64,000 bases of DNA, from positions 1-64,000 of the forward strand of contig NZ_MEHT01000017.1 of NCBI RefSeq assembly GCF_001870675.1, given 5' to 3'. Position 1 is the first letter of the stretch. Every line of letters begins with the position of its first letter. The position numbers and the translations under genes were made by a program. The notes beneath the pieces were generated by a model that saw only the letters and a list, made by a program, of their open reading frames with translations, was not told the DNA's origin and made no database searches. The DNA is from Roseinatronobacter thiooxidans. Lineage in GTDB: Bacteria > Pseudomonadota > Alphaproteobacteria > Rhodobacterales > Rhodobacteraceae. Of the stretch, positions 36,464 through 45,219 are shown piece after piece.

Positions 36464-36486
36464 GGTCCCGGACTTGATCCGGGACC
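36464..36486. repeat. REP-like palindrome GGTCCCGGA-N5-TCCGGGACC
   Basis: A 9-bp perfect stem with loop CTTGA stands 10 bp after the binding-protein gene. Its CCGG(A/G)CTTGA(T/C)CCGG core recurs at 61922-61979. A stabilising or terminating hairpin that lowers expression of the downstream ATPase is likely, and it belongs to a common alphaproteobacterial palindrome type. Confidence 0.65.
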
Positions 36487-36519
36487 TCTTCCCCAGCCTG
36501 ACAGCGAAAGCCTGAACCG

Positions 36520-37344
36520 ATGTTGGACACAAGCCCCACACAGACGACACTTCTCGAAGTCAACAATATCGAAGTGCTCTACAATCACGTCATTCTTGCG
36601 CTGAAAGGCGTAAGTCTGAATGTGCCCAAGGGCGGGATCACGGCCCTTCTGGGCGGCAATGGCGCGGGCAAATCGACAACGCTCAAGGCCATTTCGAACC
36701 TGATCCACTCTGAACGCGGCGAAGTGACCAAAGGCACAATCCTGTATGACGGGCGCAACATGGTCGGGCTGGACCCGGCGGATCTGGTGAAATCCGGTGT
36801 CGTGCAGGTCATGGAGGGGCGACATTGCTTCGAGCATCTGACCGTCGAAGAAAACCTGCTGACAGGCGCCTATACGCGGCGCGACGGGCGCGCGGCGGTC
36901 GCGGCAGAGTTGGAACTGGTCTATGAATATTTCCCCCGCCTGAAAGAGCGCCGCAAAAGCCAGGCGGGCTACACTTCGGGCGGCGAGCAGCAGATGACGG
37001 CGATCGGCCGCGCGCTGATGTCGCGCCCGTCCATGATCTTGCTGGACGAGCCTTCGATGGGCCTTGCCCCGCAGCTGGTTGAACAGATTTTCGAGATCGT
37101 TTCGCGGCTGAACCGCGAACAGGGCGTGACCTTTCTTCTGGCCGAACAGAACACCAATGTCGCACTGCGCTATGCCCATACCGGCTTTATCATGGAAAAC
37201 GGGCGCATCGTTATGGAAGGCAGCGCCAAGGACTTGCGCGAGAATCCCGATGTGAAGGAATTTTACCTTGGTATGTCTGACAAGGGCCGAAAAAGCTTCC
37301 GCGAAGTCCGCTCTTACCGCCGCCGCAAGCGTTGGCTGGCCTGA
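36520..37344 (+). CDS. livF: Branched-chain-type ABC transporter ATPase (LivF-like)
   Basis: The 274-residue protein has Walker A GGNGAGKST, Q-loop VVQVMEGRHCFEHLTVEENLLTGA, a signature with SGGEQQM, Walker B MILLDEPSMGLAP and the H-loop replaced by LAEQN, as is normal for LivF. The C-terminal tail after LGM is 20 residues longer than usual and basic (KSFREVRSYRRRKRW). It completes the transporter with the genes upstream. Confidence 0.9.
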   Translation: MLDTSPTQTTLLEVNNIEVLYNHVILALKGVSLNVPKGGITALLGGNGAGKSTTLKAISNLIHSERGEVTKGTILYDGRNMVGLDPADLVKSGVVQVMEGRHCFEHLTVEENLLTGAYTRRDGRAAVAAELELVYEYFPRLKERRKSQAGYTSGGEQQMTAIGRALMSRPSMILLDEPSMGLAPQLVEQIFEIVSRLNREQGVTFLLAEQNTNVALRYAHTGFIMENGRIVMEGSAKDLRENPDVKEFYLGMSDKGRKSFREVRSYRRRKRWLA

Positions 37345-37387
37345 CATGGCCGATGGACATTCTTACAGCCGCCAAGAGGGCACAATA

Positions 37388-38605
37388 ATGACCCCGTTCG
37401 ACAGTTTGGAAACCCGCACGTCTGACGCCCGTGCATCTGACATGGCGCAAGCCTTGCCAAAGGCCGTGGCCGCCGCGTTGGGCGCACCCGCGATGGCGGC
37501 GCATCTGGGCGAAATTGATCCGGCCTTGGTCACCGATCCGGCGGCTTTGGCGCGCCTGCCGGTGCTGCGCAAATCGGACCTTGTCGCCGCCCAAGCCGCA
37601 CAGCCCCCCTTTGGCGGGCTGAATGCGACCGCCTTGCACGGGTTCGAGCATGTTTTTCAGTCCCCCGGCCCGATTTACGAGCCGGGGCGCGTGGGCCATG
37701 ACTGGTGGCGCTTGGGCCGTTTCCTGCATGCGTCCGGCATCGGGCAGGGCGATATTGTGCAAAACTGTTTCTCTTACCATCTGGTGCCTGCGGGCATGAT
37801 GTTCGAGAATGCTGCCCGCGCAGTGGGTGCCACAGTGCTGCCCGCAGGGACTGGCCAGACGGAATTACAGGTGATTGCCGCGCGCGATGTCGGGGCAACG
37901 GCCTATGCCGGAACGCCCGATTTCCTGAAAATGATCCTCGAGAAAGCCGATGAAATGGGTGTGCGTCTGGCCATCACCAAGGCGGTGGTGGGCGGGGGGG
38001 CGCTGTTCCCGTCCTTGCGCGCCTTCTATGCCGATCGCGGCATCTCATGCCGCCAATGCTACGCCACGGCCGATCTGGGCAATATCGCGTATGAGTCCGA
38101 CGCGATGGAGGGCATGATCGTGGATGAAGGCGTCATCGTCGAGATTGTGCGCCCCGGCACAGGCGACCCGCTGCCCGAGGGGGATGTGGGCGAGGTGGTT
38201 GTGACCTCGCTGAACCCCGATTACCCGCTGATCCGCTTTGCCACTGGCGACCTGAGCGCCGTGTTGCCCGGCCAAAGCCCTTGCGGGCGCACCAATATGC
38301 GCATCAAGGGCTGGATGGGGCGCGCCGACCAGACCACCAAGATCAAGGGCATGTTCGTGCGCCCCGAACAGGTGGCCGCGCTGGTCGCGCGTCACGCCGA
38401 AGTGCACCGCGCGCGGGTTGTTGCCACGCGCAGTGGTGAAAAGGACGTGATGACCGTCCAAATCGAGACCCGCGCGGCAAATCCTGCATTGTATGAAGAG
38501 ACTGTGCTCTCTACTCTCAAGCTCAAAGGGCTGGTCGAACTGGTGCCGCCGGGGTCATTGCCCAATGATGGGTTGGTGATCGAGGATTTGCGCCGCTACG
38601 ACTGA
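37388..38605 (+). CDS. Phenylacetate-CoA ligase-like AMP-forming enzyme
   Basis: ATG 37388 gives 405 residues related to PaaK. It keeps SPGPIYEPG in place of the usual SSGTTG.P phosphate loop, AYAGTPDFL, CYATADLGNIAYE (the adenylate-binding Y.......E block), RFATGDLSAV and MRIKGWMGRADQTTKIKGMFV. It activates a carboxylic acid with CoA, and the altered phosphate loop marks a distinct subgroup. It is the second CoA ligase of this transporter cluster, so two different acids, or an import and a salvage step, may be handled. Confidence 0.82.
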   Translation: MTPFDSLETRTSDARASDMAQALPKAVAAALGAPAMAAHLGEIDPALVTDPAALARLPVLRKSDLVAAQAAQPPFGGLNATALHGFEHVFQSPGPIYEPGRVGHDWWRLGRFLHASGIGQGDIVQNCFSYHLVPAGMMFENAARAVGATVLPAGTGQTELQVIAARDVGATAYAGTPDFLKMILEKADEMGVRLAITKAVVGGGALFPSLRAFYADRGISCRQCYATADLGNIAYESDAMEGMIVDEGVIVEIVRPGTGDPLPEGDVGEVVVTSLNPDYPLIRFATGDLSAVLPGQSPCGRTNMRIKGWMGRADQTTKIKGMFVRPEQVAALVARHAEVHRARVVATRSGEKDVMTVQIETRAANPALYEETVLSTLKLKGLVELVPPGSLPNDGLVIEDLRRYD

Positions 38606-38633
38606 CCCCGGCTGAATGCGACTTGCGGGGGAC

Positions 38634-40286
38634 ATGACAATGCGTCGAATACTGCCAATCATTCTGCTGTGCCTTGGGGTGCAGGCGCAGGCGGCGAATG
38701 TCGCGCTTGTTGTGGCCAATCAAGAGTATGACACGCGCACCCCCGCGCGGGGGGCAGAGGCCGTGTCGGCGGCAAGTGCCGCGCTGGAGGATATGGGCTT
38801 TCATGTCTTTGCAGGCGAAGGGTTGAATGCCGAAGAGATGCGCGCCCAGCTTGCGGGCATGCATGAACGGATCATGCGCGAGGGGGCAGAGCGCGTGGTG
38901 GTCGTTCTGGCAGGGCATTTCGCGCAATCGCGCAGTGGTGGCTGGCTGGTAGGGCGTGACGCTGACGCGCCGGGGCTGGCGCTGGCCGATGGGCAAGGCC
39001 TGCGGCTGGATATCGTGCTGGAGATTGCGGCCCTTGCCACAGACGGGGCCGTGGTCTGGCTGGGAGAAAGCACCAGCACCACCGGCTTTGGCAGCGGGCT
39101 TGACGCGGGGCTGCCGCCGCGCCTGATGGCCCCCCAAGGTGTGGGGGTGGTGCGCGGGCGCGCCGATCAGGTGCTGGCCGGATTGCGCCAAAGCCTGCGC
39201 CCCGGCACAACGCTTGCATCTGTGGTTGACCGCAATCGCAACCTGACGGGCGAGGGGGCGATCCCGTCTTTGGTGCCCTTCCTGCCCGAAGGCTACGCGC
39301 CGTCGGCGCGCGCGGATCTTCGCGCCTTTGCCGCTGCGCAAGAGGCCGATACCGAAGACGCGTATCAAGCCTATCTCGATTCCTTCCCCAACGGGCAGAA
39401 CGCACAAGGCGCGCGCGCCGCGCTGGAACGCATCCGCAATTCGCCCGAACGCATTGAACAGGCGCTGATGCTGACGCGCGATGAGCGGCGCGCCATTCAG
39501 AATGATCTGACAGTTCTGGGGTATGACACGCGCGGCGTGGATGGCATATTCGGGCCGGGCACGCGGGGGGCGATCACAACATGGCAGCGGCAGAATGATC
39601 TGTCCGAGACGGGCTATCTGACGCAAGACCAGATTTTCAACCTTGCAAGGCAGGGCGCGGACCGCGCCCAGGAGTTGGAAGCAGAAGAGCGCGCGCGCCG
39701 CGACGCCGAGGAACGCAGCGACCGTGATTTCTGGGCGGCAACAGGTGCGGCGGGCGATGAAGCGGGCCTGCGCCGGTATCTGGAACGCTACCCCGAAGGG
39801 ATTTTCGCAGGTCTTGCCCAAGACCGGCTGGCCCAGTTCGAGGCCGAGGCGCGGGATGCGGCCCGCGCCCGCGATCTGGCTGCATGGCGGCGGGCGCGCA
39901 ACGCGAATACCATCGCAGGCTATGAGGCATATCTTCAGGACTGGCCAGAGGGCGAGTTCGCCGAGAATGCCCGCAGCAGGGCGCGTGCGCTGCAACCTGA
40001 ATCCGAAGACAGCACGCTGCCACCGGGGCTGGACCAATCGGCGCTGGCGCGCGCGCGTGCGGCAGAACAGCAGCTTGGGCTGGCAGGGCCGACACGCTTG
40101 CTGATCGAACAAAGGCTGGCGCGGCTGGGGCTGGACACTGGCCCAATTGATGGCGTGTTTGACGACCAGACCCGCATCGCCATCGGACAGGCGCAAGAGC
40201 GGTTCGATCTGCGCCCCACCGGCTATGTCAATCAGGATCTTCTGACCATGCTGGTCAGCAACCTGTTCCGGGAGTTCTTCGATTAG
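38634..40286 (+). CDS. Secreted caspase-like protein with two peptidoglycan-binding domains
   Basis: ATG 38634 follows GGGGGAC and gives 550 residues with a signal peptide (LPIILLCLGVQAQA). The N-terminal part (about 20-220) has the caspase-like fold with VALVVANQEY, LEDMGFHVF and a histidine in VVVLAGHFAQ, but the second catalytic site reads VVWLGES where DACR would be expected, so the cysteine is absent. Two PG_binding_1 domains follow (ALMLTRDERRAIQNDLTVLGYDT.GVDGIFGPGTRGAI at about 280-330, and near 490-540). Between them lie coiled-coil and YLERYPEG/YLQDWPEGEF repeats. It probably acts as a non-catalytic envelope protein. Confidence 0.8.
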   Translation: MTMRRILPIILLCLGVQAQAANVALVVANQEYDTRTPARGAEAVSAASAALEDMGFHVFAGEGLNAEEMRAQLAGMHERIMREGAERVVVVLAGHFAQSRSGGWLVGRDADAPGLALADGQGLRLDIVLEIAALATDGAVVWLGESTSTTGFGSGLDAGLPPRLMAPQGVGVVRGRADQVLAGLRQSLRPGTTLASVVDRNRNLTGEGAIPSLVPFLPEGYAPSARADLRAFAAAQEADTEDAYQAYLDSFPNGQNAQGARAALERIRNSPERIEQALMLTRDERRAIQNDLTVLGYDTRGVDGIFGPGTRGAITTWQRQNDLSETGYLTQDQIFNLARQGADRAQELEAEERARRDAEERSDRDFWAATGAAGDEAGLRRYLERYPEGIFAGLAQDRLAQFEAEARDAARARDLAAWRRARNANTIAGYEAYLQDWPEGEFAENARSRARALQPESEDSTLPPGLDQSALARARAAEQQLGLAGPTRLLIEQRLARLGLDTGPIDGVFDDQTRIAIGQAQERFDLRPTGYVNQDLLTMLVSNLFREFFD

Positions 40287-40351
40287 GGCGGTTGCGCGGC
40301 GGCCCGCTCTGGCCTATGCGCATGTCCGACCCATGAATAGCGGAGACTGTC

Positions 40352-41053
40352 ATGCCCAAAGCCGATGACCGCCTGATTGTTGCCCTTGATGTGCCCAACG
40401 CGCTTGCGGGGCTGGAACTTGCGCGCCAGCTTGGCGAGGCTGTGTCTTTCTACAAGATCGGGCTGGGCATGTTGACAGGCGGCGGGCTGGCCTTGGCCAA
40501 TGAGTTGAAACAGGAACATGGCAAGCGCATCTTTCTGGACATGAAATTCTTTGACATCGGGGCCACTGTCACGGCAGCTGTGCGCGGGATTGCGCAATAT
40601 GATCTGGATTTCCTGACCGTGCATGGCGACCCGCATGTGGTGCGCGCCGCGCGCGACGGGGCAGGCGGGTCGGAGCTGAAAATTCTTGCCGTCACGGTGC
40701 TGACCTCGCTTGACCGGAATGATCTGGATGACGGAATGATGCGCGCGGGCGATCTGGCCGAACTGACGCTTGAACGCGCAGCGCGCGCCCTGGATGCCGG
40801 GGCTGACGGGGTTATCGCCAGCCCGCAGGAAGCGGCCGCCATTCGGGCGCTGCCACAGGCAGCGGGCAAACTGATCGTCACGCCCGGCGTGCGCCCCTTG
40901 GGCAGTGCCTCTGGCGACCAGAAACGCATCGCCACACCAGCGCATGCGCTTGCGTCTGGCGCAGATCATATAGTTGTGGGCCGCCCTGTCTGGCAAGCGC
41001 AAGACCCCCGCGCCGCAGCCCGTGCCATTGTTGAAGAAATCGCGGCGATTTGA
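40352..41053 (+). CDS. pyrF: Orotidine 5'-phosphate decarboxylase
   Basis: The 233-residue TIM-barrel enzyme begins RLIVALDVPN, has YKIGLGML, the catalytic D.K..D block in FLDMKFFDIGATV, and the phosphate-gripping end VTPGVRPLG...ADHIVVGRPVW. It makes UMP from OMP in pyrimidine synthesis. It is a single-function gene in the forward direction, convergent with the ABC permease gene. Confidence 0.93.
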   Translation: MPKADDRLIVALDVPNALAGLELARQLGEAVSFYKIGLGMLTGGGLALANELKQEHGKRIFLDMKFFDIGATVTAAVRGIAQYDLDFLTVHGDPHVVRAARDGAGGSELKILAVTVLTSLDRNDLDDGMMRAGDLAELTLERAARALDAGADGVIASPQEAAAIRALPQAAGKLIVTPGVRPLGSASGDQKRIATPAHALASGADHIVVGRPVWQAQDPRAAARAIVEEIAAI

Positions 41054-41062
41054 CCGCCCGCG

Positions 41063-41887
41063 TCAGTGTTTGGCGGACCAACTGAGGGATGCTTGTTTGC
41101 GGGTGTAGGATTCGATCATCATGCCGAAGAACAGAACCACAAGCCCGAAAAAAACCGGATATAGCGCAGATGTATGCATCGGGTTGTAATTGATGAATGC
41201 GAAACCGCGCGCCTGATCGATGGCATGGAACAGCGGGTTCCACATGAAGTAATGCAAATACGCCTCTGGCAGTGAATTGGCGAGGAAGAACTTGCCCGAG
41301 GCAACCATGTTCAGGCGCGCGAATAACTGCGTCAGCAATTTGCTGGCTTCGGGTGCCCATGGCCGCAGCGCATAAAGTGCAACGCCAATCGCAAGCCCTG
41401 CGAACCATACTGCCAGCAACATGCCAAAGGCGGCGGCGGGTTTGAATATCTCGATTGGGGTCCAGATGACGTGATACAAAAACAGGATCACCACGACAGA
41501 CAACACCTGAATATACAATTCCGCCAGCGCCGCCCCCCCGATCGAGACGATGGAATTCATGGGCCGGTGTTTCATCATTGTGGATGTCGGCCCTTCGGCC
41601 GAGGCGACCGATGACAGCACTTTGATATGCACCATGAACAAGAACACACCGCTCATCAGGTAGATGAGTGTATCGCCCCGAATGGCCGCAGAACGCATAC
41701 CGGCGAAGATGAAGATCACCATAAAGACAGCCACAAGCAGAACTGTCTGCGCGATATTCAGCATCAACCCGATGATGGCGTTGCCATGCGTTTTGCGCAC
41801 ATTGCGAATGGCCTGATTGAAAATCAGCTCGCATGTGGTGAAAAAAATGGTGAAAATCGAATCGCGCCGTGTGCTGCCGTGCATCAA
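41063..41887 (-). CDS. ABC-2 type permease of a polysaccharide export system
   Basis: The 274-residue membrane protein has six predicted helices, a cytosolic N-terminus and the ABC-2/KpsM-Wzm pattern, with a long first helix (MLNIAQTVLLVAVFMVIFIFAG) and the conserved WNPLFHAIDQARGFAF periplasmic hairpin near the C-terminus. It exports capsular or lipopolysaccharide chains with an ATPase that is not present in this window. It is divergent from cysQ and part of a surface-glycan neighbourhood. Confidence 0.82.
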   Translation of the reverse strand: MMHGSTRRDSIFTIFFTTCELIFNQAIRNVRKTHGNAIIGLMLNIAQTVLLVAVFMVIFIFAGMRSAAIRGDTLIYLMSGVFLFMVHIKVLSSVASAEGPTSTMMKHRPMNSIVSIGGAALAELYIQVLSVVVILFLYHVIWTPIEIFKPAAAFGMLLAVWFAGLAIGVALYALRPWAPEASKLLTQLFARLNMVASGKFFLANSLPEAYLHYFMWNPLFHAIDQARGFAFINYNPMHTSALYPVFFGLVVLFFGMMIESYTRKQASLSWSAKH

Positions 41888-42021
41888 GTGCCTTTCAACT
41901 TGTTGAACAGACGAAAGTGATTTATCCGCAAATTTCCGGCAGGCTATGTCAAAAATTCATCCAATTCAATTCAAGCCGCCGACCATGGGTCATATGCGGA
42001 CACCAAAAAAAGGTCATCATT

Positions 42022-42831
42022 ATGGCAGATGTCGATTTTGACGCAATAAACTTGGTTTTGCGCAGCCTTGCCTTGCAGGCCGGTGACAGAATCATGGAAA
42101 TTTACGAGCAACCGGATTTCAACGTGCGGCTGAAAGCCGATACCAGCCCGCTGACCGAAGCAGACGAGGCGGCAGATGCGATCATCAGCGCGGGTCTGCG
42201 GGCCGCGTTTCCCGACATCGCCCTTGTGACCGAAGAACAGGTTGAAAGCCACAGCCTTGATGCCGCGCGGTTTTTCATCGTGGACCCGCTGGATGGAACC
42301 AAGGAATTTGTCCAGCGGCGTGGTGATTTCACTGTGAATATCGCGCTGGTTGAAGGCGGCGTACCTGTGCGCGGTGTGGTCTATGCCCCTGCAAAGCAGC
42401 GCATGTTCTATACCACTGCCGATGGCACCGCTGTCGAAGAACAAGGGCCGTTCAGCGTGGCCCAGACAGGCCAGATCCGCAATTTGCGCATGCGCAAGCC
42501 AGACCCCGAGGCGCTTGTCATCGTGGCCTCCAAATCGCACCGCGATCAGGCGACGGATGATTACATCAACCATTACCCTGTCTCGGAGTTGCGCTCTGCC
42601 GGATCGTCTTTGAAGTTTTGTCTGCTGGCGGCGGGCGAGGCCGATCTTTACCCGCGGCTTGGGCGCACAATGGAATGGGATACCGCCGCAGGCCATGCCA
42701 TCTTGCAAGCCGCAGGCGGCGAGGTGCTTGATTTTCATACGCATCTGCCGCTGAATTACGGCAAATCAGGCTATGAAAACCCGTTCTTCATTGCGCGCCA
42801 CCCCGATGTTGCGCTGGTGCAGCCTGCCTAA
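42022..42831 (+). CDS. cysQ: 3'(2'),5'-bisphosphate nucleotidase
   Basis: ATG 42022 has AAAAAAGG 8 bases upstream and yields 269 residues of the inositol monophosphatase fold. Motifs are ADTSPLTEADEAA, VTEEQ, VDPLDGTKEF (metal binding) and WDTAAGHAILQAAGG. CysQ hydrolyses PAP (and PAPS), the product left by sulfotransferases and PAPS reductase. The nearby sulfotransferase makes that role very fitting. A magnesium-dependent, lithium-sensitive enzyme is expected. Confidence 0.92.
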   Translation: MADVDFDAINLVLRSLALQAGDRIMEIYEQPDFNVRLKADTSPLTEADEAADAIISAGLRAAFPDIALVTEEQVESHSLDAARFFIVDPLDGTKEFVQRRGDFTVNIALVEGGVPVRGVVYAPAKQRMFYTTADGTAVEEQGPFSVAQTGQIRNLRMRKPDPEALVIVASKSHRDQATDDYINHYPVSELRSAGSSLKFCLLAAGEADLYPRLGRTMEWDTAAGHAILQAAGGEVLDFHTHLPLNYGKSGYENPFFIARHPDVALVQPA

Positions 42832-42985
42832 GCGCAGCTTGTGCGTTCCGGTTTGTTCCGCCCCAAATGTGGACAAATCTTCTTGAAAATGCCCATATTT
42901 GCGCATGATTAACCATAAACCTGCCCAAATTGACCTGTCTAAAGCATCATGACGATCTCGTCCTAAAAGACATTTGGAGTAAGCC

Positions 42986-43879
42986 ATGAAGCGTAAAGTT
43001 ACAAAAGCAGTTTTTCCTGTTGCAGGTATGGGAACGCGGTTTTTGCCCGCGACAAAATCAGTCCCAAAGGAAATCATGACGCTGGTCGATCGCCCGCTTA
43101 TTCAATACGCCATTGATGAAGCGCGCGAAGCAGGGATCACCGAGTTTATTTTTGTAACCTCGCGCGGTAAGGGCGCGTTGGAAGATTATTTCGACCGGGC
43201 CCCCGAGCTGGAAGCCACACTCAGGGCCAAAGGCAAGACCGCATTGCTTGATACATTGAACGCGACCAACATGGATAGCGGCGCAATCGCCTATGTGCGC
43301 CAGCATCAGGCTTTGGGTTTGGGGCATGCGGTGTGGTGTGCGCGCCATCTGATTGGCGACGAACCTTTTGCCGTGCTGTTGCCGGATGACGTTATCGCAG
43401 CCGATACCCCGTGCCTGAAGCAGATGGTCGATGCCTATCAGGACACTGGCGGCAATATGATTGCGGCCATGGAAGTGGCCCCAGACAAGGCGTCAAGCTA
43501 TGGAATTATGGATGTGCCGCCAACTTTGGGTCGGGTTTTGCCGATGCAAGGCATGGTTGAAAAGCCCCCTGCGGGAACGCAGCCGTCCAATTTGGCCGCG
43601 ATCGGGCGCTATATCCTGTCGCCAGATGTGATGCGCCATCTTGATGAGGTGGAGCCGGGCGTGGGGGGCGAAATTCAACTGACAGATGCCATCGCCCGCG
43701 AGATTGCAGAGAAGCAGAATGTTTATGGCTTCCGCTTTGACGGGCAGCGCTATGATTGCGGCTCTAAGGCGGGTTTCTTGCAGGCCACGGTTGCCTTTGG
43801 TCTGGCGCGCTCGGAACTGTCCGAGGAGCTGTCGGAATTTCTGGTCGAGATGGTGGCCCAGCGGCGCGCGGCAGAATAG
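42986..43879 (+). CDS. galU: UTP-glucose-1-phosphate uridylyltransferase
   Basis: The 297-residue protein has AVFPVAGMGTRFLPATKSVPKEI (nucleotide loop), FAVLLPDDVI, VEKPP and GAIGRYIL-like AIGRYILSPDVM, and the ending QRYDCGSKAGFLQA. It makes UDP-glucose, the donor for many surface glycans. In the 154-bp upstream region an imperfect direct repeat TTAACCATAAACC (42909-42921) could bind a regulator, which is weak evidence. The glycosyltransferase genes follow in the same direction. Confidence 0.94.
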   Translation: MKRKVTKAVFPVAGMGTRFLPATKSVPKEIMTLVDRPLIQYAIDEAREAGITEFIFVTSRGKGALEDYFDRAPELEATLRAKGKTALLDTLNATNMDSGAIAYVRQHQALGLGHAVWCARHLIGDEPFAVLLPDDVIAADTPCLKQMVDAYQDTGGNMIAAMEVAPDKASSYGIMDVPPTLGRVLPMQGMVEKPPAGTQPSNLAAIGRYILSPDVMRHLDEVEPGVGGEIQLTDAIAREIAEKQNVYGFRFDGQRYDCGSKAGFLQATVAFGLARSELSEELSEFLVEMVAQRRAAE

Positions 43880-43980
43880 CGCAGCCCAATCAGGTTTTGC
43901 AAGAGCGTGCCGCGCGCGCGCTCTTGCTTTTCTGCGGGGTGGCAGGGCATTTTCAGGGCAGGGGGTGGCACAGGGCCGCG

Positions 43981-45009
43981 ATGTTCACACCATTGCCACA
44001 TATGACGAACCGTTGGTTCGAGTTTCGCATGCGCTGGAAGCGCAGGCGATTGCGGTTGCGCGCGATTGCCAAATCCCGCGAACTGACTTGTGTGCGGCGC
44101 GGCCAATGGGGCAAGCAGGATATCTTGCTGTTTTGTACCCTTCGCAACGAAGCCGAGCGTATAGACTGGTTTTTGCACCATTACCGCCGCCTTGGGGTGC
44201 AACATTTCATCTTTATCGACAATGGCAGCACTGACGGCACGCGCGAGACGATCCTCGCCCAGCCCGATACGACAGTGTACGCCACGCAAGCCAGCTACAA
44301 ACACGCGCGTTTCGGGATGGATTGGGTCACATGGCTGATGCTGCGCCATGGCAACGGGCATTGGTGCGTTGTGGCCGATGCCGATGAATTGCTGATTTAC
44401 CCGCATTGGCACAGCCGCCCCCTTTCAGCGCTGACCGGATGGCTGGAGGGGGAAAGGCAGGTCGCAATGCCTGCGATGATGCTGGAATTATACCCCAAAG
44501 GCCCTTTGGACGCAGCCACCTGCCTACCCGGCGCTGACCCGTGCGCAACGCTGAACTGGTTTGATGCGGCGAATTATACGATCACCCACAAGCCGCTGCT
44601 GGATTGCCTGCTGATACAGGGTGGCCCGCGGGCGCGCTGTTTCTTTACCGACAGCCCCAACCGCGCACCAACGCTGACAAAACTGCCCCTGATCAAATGG
44701 AGCTGGCATAATGCTTGGGTCAATTCCACCCATTCAATCCTGCCGCGCGCATTGAACCGCAGCTTTGCAACCTGTGGCGGGGAACAGATTTCGGGTGTGT
44801 TGCTGCACACGAAATTCATGGCAACCGTGGTCGAGAAATCCCGCATCGAAAAGGCGCGCGCCCAGCATTTCGGCAATGCCCCCGTCTTCGACCAGTATTA
44901 TGATGCAGTGGCCCGCGCACCTGATCTTTGGTGCCCGACATCTACGCGGCTTGAAGGTTGGCAACAGTTGGAGGAACTTGGCCTGATCTCTCGCGGGGGG
45001 TGGGCATGA
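43981..45009 (+). CDS. Glycosyltransferase, family 2-like (Glyco_tranf_2_4 type)
   Basis: From ATG 43981 (or 44002) the product has about 342 residues. A basic N-terminus (RMRWKRRRLRLRAIAK) is followed by LLFCTLRNEAERIDWFLHHYRRLGVQHFIFIDNGSTDGT, the nucleotide-binding half, and VVADADELL, whose acidic triad binds metal. MLELYPKGPL and LLHTKFMATVVEKSRIE follow. There is no membrane helix, so it acts on the cytosolic face. Donor and acceptor are unknown. It resembles the next gene closely in layout. Confidence 0.82.
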   Translation: MFTPLPHMTNRWFEFRMRWKRRRLRLRAIAKSRELTCVRRGQWGKQDILLFCTLRNEAERIDWFLHHYRRLGVQHFIFIDNGSTDGTRETILAQPDTTVYATQASYKHARFGMDWVTWLMLRHGNGHWCVVADADELLIYPHWHSRPLSALTGWLEGERQVAMPAMMLELYPKGPLDAATCLPGADPCATLNWFDAANYTITHKPLLDCLLIQGGPRARCFFTDSPNRAPTLTKLPLIKWSWHNAWVNSTHSILPRALNRSFATCGGEQISGVLLHTKFMATVVEKSRIEKARAQHFGNAPVFDQYYDAVARAPDLWCPTSTRLEGWQQLEELGLISRGGWA

Positions 45010-45219
45010 ATGCGGGGGGCCAAGTTATTGACACTGTCGGAAAACTGGCCGCAGAAGGCTATGCAAGCAGGTTTGAAATGACTAAACAGAAGTAAATTCA
45101 AAGAAAGCTTTGGAGAAAGCTGTCGGTCTTTCGACAGAATTTGAATCGGATAAGAATTTAGAGGCATATGCGCTTGCGCCGGTTTTTGGCAAAATGCGCA
45201 GACAAGGGTTTTCGAGACT

